Assembly (NCBI RefSeq): GCF_000196015.1
Contig: NC_007974.2
Coordinates: 992,001-1,056,000, forward strand
Length of the DNA stretch: 64,000 bases
Direction: 5' to 3'
Origin: Cupriavidus metallidurans CH34
GTDB taxonomy: Bacteria > Pseudomonadota > Gammaproteobacteria > Burkholderiales > Burkholderiaceae
Shown here: positions 61,159 to 64,000 of the stretch, piece by piece
How positions within the stretch are numbered: position 1 is the first letter of the stretch
Layout: each line of letters begins with the position of its first letter
Program-made: the position numbers and the translations under genes
Notes under the pieces: generated by a model
Database searches by the model: none
Told to the model about the DNA's origin: nothing
Seen by the model: only the letters and a program-made list of their open reading frames with translations

Positions 61159-61220
61159 GCACACAGTACGTATCGAAGCGTGGCGGCGCCCGCCGCCGAC
61201 AAGAAAACCGAGGAGACACC

Positions 61221-62204
61221 ATGCCCAATTTCCGCATTCGGCGCACGCTGGCCGCTGCCATCCTGGCGTTGCCCGCTGCCGCGATTTCGCTGCCGGCGAG
61301 CGCCAATGACGCCTATCCAAGCCGGCCGATCCGCCTGGTTGTGCCGTTCGCGGCGGGAAGCGGTACCGATGCGGTCGCGCGCATTACGGCAAAGGAGTTG
61401 GGCGATGCGTTGAATCAAAACGTGATCGTCGACAATCGTCCGGGGGCGAACGGCTCGATCGCGGCGGAAATCGTCGCGCAGGCCGCTCCCGACGGCTATA
61501 CGCTGTTCATGACAACGAACACGACGCATTCGGCCAACCCTTCGCTGATGAAGAAGCTGCCGTACGACCCGATCAAGGATTTCACGCCGGTCGCGCGCAT
61601 GGGGAACCTGCCGTTCATGCTGGTCATCAATCCGAAGTTGCCGGTCAAGACCGTCGGGGAGCTGATTGCCTATGCGAAGTCGCATCCGGGCATGTCATAC
61701 GCCAGCGGCAACAGCACCGGCATCGTGTCAGGCGCCACGCTGGCCCGTATGGCTCAGATCGATCTGCTGCACGTGCCATACAAGAGCACCCCGCCGGCCA
61801 TGACCGACGTGATTGCGGGTCAGGTGCCGATGATGTTCGTCGACGTCGCCGCTGGTATCGCCAACGTCAAGGCGGGCCGGATGCGGGCGCTGGCGGTGAC
61901 CACGGCGCAGCGCAGCCGGCTGTTGCCGGACCTGCCTCCGATCGGGGATGCACCCGAGTTGAAGGGGTTCGACATCACCTCGTGGAATGGCGTCTTCGCG
62001 CCGGCAAAGACGCCGCAGCCGATCGTCGACCGGTTGAACCGCGAGCTGTCGAAGATCGCCGCGAGCAAGGAAGTGGCGCCCAAGTTTGAAGCGCTTGGTT
62101 TTGAAGCCTTCGGGCAGACGCCACAGCAGTTCGCGGGCTTTGTGGGCAGCGAACTGGTGAAGTGGAACAAGCTGGTGAAGGACGCCGGCATCCAGCCGGA
62201 ATAA
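61221..62204 (+). CDS. Bug/TctC-type receptor
   Basis: A 327-residue periplasmic receptor. Signal peptide to about residue 28 (PASAND), then YPSRPIRLVVPFAAGSGTD, NRPGANGSIAAE and PDGYTLFMTTNT. ATG at 61221 follows GAGGAGACACC. It lies 62 bases after the cupin gene and 12 bases before an acyl-CoA dehydrogenase. Confidence 0.93.
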   Translation: MPNFRIRRTLAAAILALPAAAISLPASANDAYPSRPIRLVVPFAAGSGTDAVARITAKELGDALNQNVIVDNRPGANGSIAAEIVAQAAPDGYTLFMTTNTTHSANPSLMKKLPYDPIKDFTPVARMGNLPFMLVINPKLPVKTVGELIAYAKSHPGMSYASGNSTGIVSGATLARMAQIDLLHVPYKSTPPAMTDVIAGQVPMMFVDVAAGIANVKAGRMRALAVTTAQRSRLLPDLPPIGDAPELKGFDITSWNGVFAPAKTPQPIVDRLNRELSKIAASKEVAPKFEALGFEAFGQTPQQFAGFVGSELVKWNKLVKDAGIQPE

Positions 62205-62216
62205 GAGGACACATAG

Positions 62217-63389
62217 ATGAACTTCGAAAGGACACCTGAGCAGAACGCGATCGTCGAGGCCGTGACGCAGCTTTGCAGCGATTTTGGAGCCGAGTACTGG
62301 GCTGAACTCGACCGCGAGCACAAGTTTCCCGAGGCTTTCCATCGGGCGATGGCCGACGCGGGTTGGCTGGGCATCGCCATGCCCGAACGGTTCGGCGGCG
62401 CGGGGCTGGGGATCACCGAAGCGGCGCTGATCATGCAGACGGTCTCGGCGTCGGGTGCAGGCTTCTCCGGGGCATCGTCGATCCATATGAACGTGTTCGG
62501 CCTGAATCCGGTGGTGGTGTTCGGCACCGAGGCCCAGCAGGCCGCCGCGTTGCCGCCGCTGATCGCGGGGCGCGACAAGGCATGTTTTGCCGTGACCGAG
62601 CCTGACGCCGGGCTGGATACCACGCACCTGAAGACGCAGGCCGTGCGCACCGCCGACGGCAGCGCCTATCGCGTGGACGGCCGCAAGATCTGGATTTCGA
62701 CGGCGCAGGTGGCATCGCGCATGCTGCTGCTGGCGCGTACCACGCCGCTAGATGCGGTGGCCAAGCCGACCCAGGGTTTGAGCCTGTTCTACACGACGCT
62801 GGACCGGAACCACATCGAGGTACGCGAGATCGACAAGATGGGGCGGGGCGCGGTCGATTCGAACATGCTGTTCATCGACGGCCTGATGGTGCCCGCGGAG
62901 GATCGTATCGGCGAGGAGGGCCGTGGCTTTGAGTACATCCTGCATGGCCTGAACCCCGAACGCATTCTGATCGCCGCGGAATCGGTAGGCCTTGGCCGCG
63001 CCGCGCTGGAGGCGGCCACGCGCTACGCGCGCGAGCGCACGGTGTTCGGGCGGCCGATCGGCCAGAACCAGGGGATTCAGCATCCGCTGGCCCAGGCGTG
63101 GATGGCGCTGGAAGCGGCCGACATGATGGTGTGGAAGGCCGCCTGGCTCTACGACAATGGAAAGCCGTGCGGCGCCGAGGCGAATGCGGCGAAGTATCTG
63201 GCCGCCGAGGCCGCGCACCAGGCCTGTCAGACCGCCGTGCTGACGCTGGGTGGCATGGGCTATGCCCGGGAATACCACGTCGAGCGCTATCTGCGCGAAT
63301 CCTATATCCCGCGTATCGCACCGGTCAGCGCACAGCTGATCATGTGCCATATCGCCGAGCGGGTGCTGGGATTGCCGAAGTCCTACTGA
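62217..63389 (+). CDS. Acyl-CoA dehydrogenase
   Basis: A 390-residue acyl-CoA dehydrogenase. Signatures are AVTEPDAGLDTTHLKTQA, YARERTVFGRPIGQNQGIQ and LGGMGYAREYHVERYLRES. The segment where most members have the catalytic Glu (YEGTSEI) reads IPRIAPVSAQL, without Glu, so the base must lie elsewhere, as in some other subfamilies, or the reaction differs. Co-transcribed with the Bug receptor, 12 bases apart. Substrate unknown. Confidence 0.92.
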   Translation: MNFERTPEQNAIVEAVTQLCSDFGAEYWAELDREHKFPEAFHRAMADAGWLGIAMPERFGGAGLGITEAALIMQTVSASGAGFSGASSIHMNVFGLNPVVVFGTEAQQAAALPPLIAGRDKACFAVTEPDAGLDTTHLKTQAVRTADGSAYRVDGRKIWISTAQVASRMLLLARTTPLDAVAKPTQGLSLFYTTLDRNHIEVREIDKMGRGAVDSNMLFIDGLMVPAEDRIGEEGRGFEYILHGLNPERILIAAESVGLGRAALEAATRYARERTVFGRPIGQNQGIQHPLAQAWMALEAADMMVWKAAWLYDNGKPCGAEANAAKYLAAEAAHQACQTAVLTLGGMGYAREYHVERYLRESYIPRIAPVSAQLIMCHIAERVLGLPKSY

Positions 63390-63829
63390 GCTTGAGACCA
63401 AGGCCGAAAATCAGGCGGACGTAGAAATGAAGAAGCCCTGGTGCGCGACGCACCAGGGCTTGGCGATGGTGTGACTCCCACGTACCGCATCATGCCGCCC
63501 GTCGCATCAACCCGCAGTGCCATGCCGCGATGACGATGTATTGCCATCGTTGATGGCTGCCGCAAGCGGAGAACAGCAACTGGCGCCATGGTGCGGCGCG
63601 TGGCGGCATCTCCATCCCATCTACGGACGATGCCGCGCCGTCCTGACCGACCCTGCCCGCCGGCCAGGAAGCGGAAACCTCCATCACGCATCAAGCATAG
63701 GTGCGGGCCGGCCGCTCACCATTCGGGCGCGTGCTGAAAGCGGTGTAGGTGTTTGTCGGACGGTCGGATGGTCGGACGGTCAGTCTATTCCTGTCTCGAT
63801 ACGGCAGGCACCGCGCGCCGGAGCACGGG
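63390..63829. other. Gene-free region at the end of the last plus-strand unit
   Basis: 440 bases without a supportable gene. It holds a 12-bp-stem hairpin at 63433-63461 and an 11-bp direct repeat GTCGGACGGTC at 63755-63765 and 63771-63781. Short open frames here have no start signals or recognisable content. Confidence 0.5.
63433..63461. terminator. Hairpin after the acyl-CoA dehydrogenase gene
   Basis: AAGCCCTGGTGC (63433-63444) pairs perfectly with GCACCAGGGCTT (63450-63461). No U tract on the plus strand, so termination is likely but not certain. Confidence 0.6.
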
Positions 63830-64000
63830 TCACGAGCGACGCAAGCGCTTGATCAGCGACGAGGTGTCGTCTCGCGAGCTTCCCATTTGTTGCAGGTCTG
63901 CATAGAACTGGTCGACTAGCGATGTGACCGGCAGCGTGGCGCCATTGCGGCGGGCTTCGTCCAGGCACAGGCCCAGGTCCTTGCGCATCCAGTCCACGGC
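63830..64000 (-). CDS. Beta-hydroxyacid dehydrogenase, C-terminal part
   Basis: Partial gene running off the right edge; 56 codons and the stop (63830-63832) are in the window. The encoded end DWMRKDLGLCLDEARRNGAT and LPVTSLVDQFYADLQQMG is the typical C-terminal helix of the 3-hydroxyisobutyrate/2-hydroxy-3-oxopropionate reductase family (KDLGL..A). The N-terminal Rossmann domain lies beyond position 64000. Confidence 0.85.
   Translation of the reverse strand, partial: AVDWMRKDLGLCLDEARRNGATLPVTSLVDQFYADLQQMGSSRDDTSSLIKRLRRS

Noticed and set aside
1..64000. CRISPR array or phage-defence island
   Set aside because: No regularly spaced identical repeats of 24-40 bases and no cas, restriction or toxin genes; the only tandem repeats are short (7-16 bp).

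Overview
This 64 kb stretch of GC-rich chromosome most likely comes from a betaproteobacterium of the Cupriavidus/Ralstonia group. The pointers are an unusual density of orphan Bug (TctC-type) solute receptors (eight in 53 kb), many CoA-dependent catabolic genes, a DUF3562 protein, a squalene-hopene cyclase, and start sites of the type AAGGAGACA-N-ATG. The genus is an inference from gene content; no rRNA is present to confirm it.

Layout. 1-10.7 kb: universal stress protein, a polyamine-type ABC transporter (binding protein, two permeases, ATPase, minus strand), small exported and DUF3562 proteins, an EamA exporter, squalene-hopene cyclase translationally coupled to a TetR regulator, a small membrane protein and a CDGSH iron-sulfur protein. 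A tRNA-Val(GAC) with a clear terminator sits at 10.8 kb. 11-20 kb: a minus-strand catabolic operon (Bug receptor, SDR, thiolase-like protein, DUF35 protein, acyl-CoA dehydrogenase order reversed on the map, NDP-forming CoA ligase, TauD-type dioxygenase, second Bug). 20-33 kb: a GntR/UTRA regulator, then a second minus-strand operon (acyl-CoA dehydrogenase, MmgE/PrpD, CaiB CoA-transferase, Bug) divergent from a double-hotdog hydratase and a CitE-like lyase. This set looks like C5-dicarboxylate (mesaconate/itaconate/methylsuccinate-type) catabolism. A 14-bp palindrome related to TATGTACGTACATA occurs once for each of the four promoters of the two divergent regions and probably defines the GntR regulon.

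The second operon carries two precise insertions. A 3,517-bp Mu/Tn7/IS21-like transposon (25613-29129, 5-bp duplication GGGAT) splits the MmgE/PrpD gene, and a 1,095-bp IS30-family element (21379-22473, 2-bp duplication CG) splits the Bug gene. Removing each insertion and one duplication restores frame-perfect genes of 453 and 326 residues, so both insertions look recent. In both elements a hairpin covers the likely ribosome-binding site of the first gene.

33-38 kb: aldehyde dehydrogenase and a beta-hydroxyacid dehydrogenase, a convergent IclR regulator, and a Bug gene, with GTTC/GAAC-type inverted repeats in front of the two plus-strand units. 38.7-47.3 kb: a LysR-headed minus-strand operon for D-amino-acid derivatives (FAD oxidoreductase, RidA, N-acyl-D-amino-acid deacylase, Bug, permease, a signal-less class A beta-lactamase-like protein, nitrilase-fold hydrolase). 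47.3-50.7 kb: beta-propeller protein and Bug with a divergent LysR regulator. 50.9-54.8 kb: CaiB, GntR/FCD regulator, enoyl-CoA hydratase, Bug, with a FadR-type operator. 54.8-55.5 kb: the fused remains of a divergent EamA/MocR pair. 55.5-57.5 kb: stress-type small genes. 57.7-63.4 kb: acyl-CoA ligase and cyclase-family hydrolase divergent from cupin, Bug and acyl-CoA dehydrogenase. The window ends inside a beta-hydroxyacid dehydrogenase gene.
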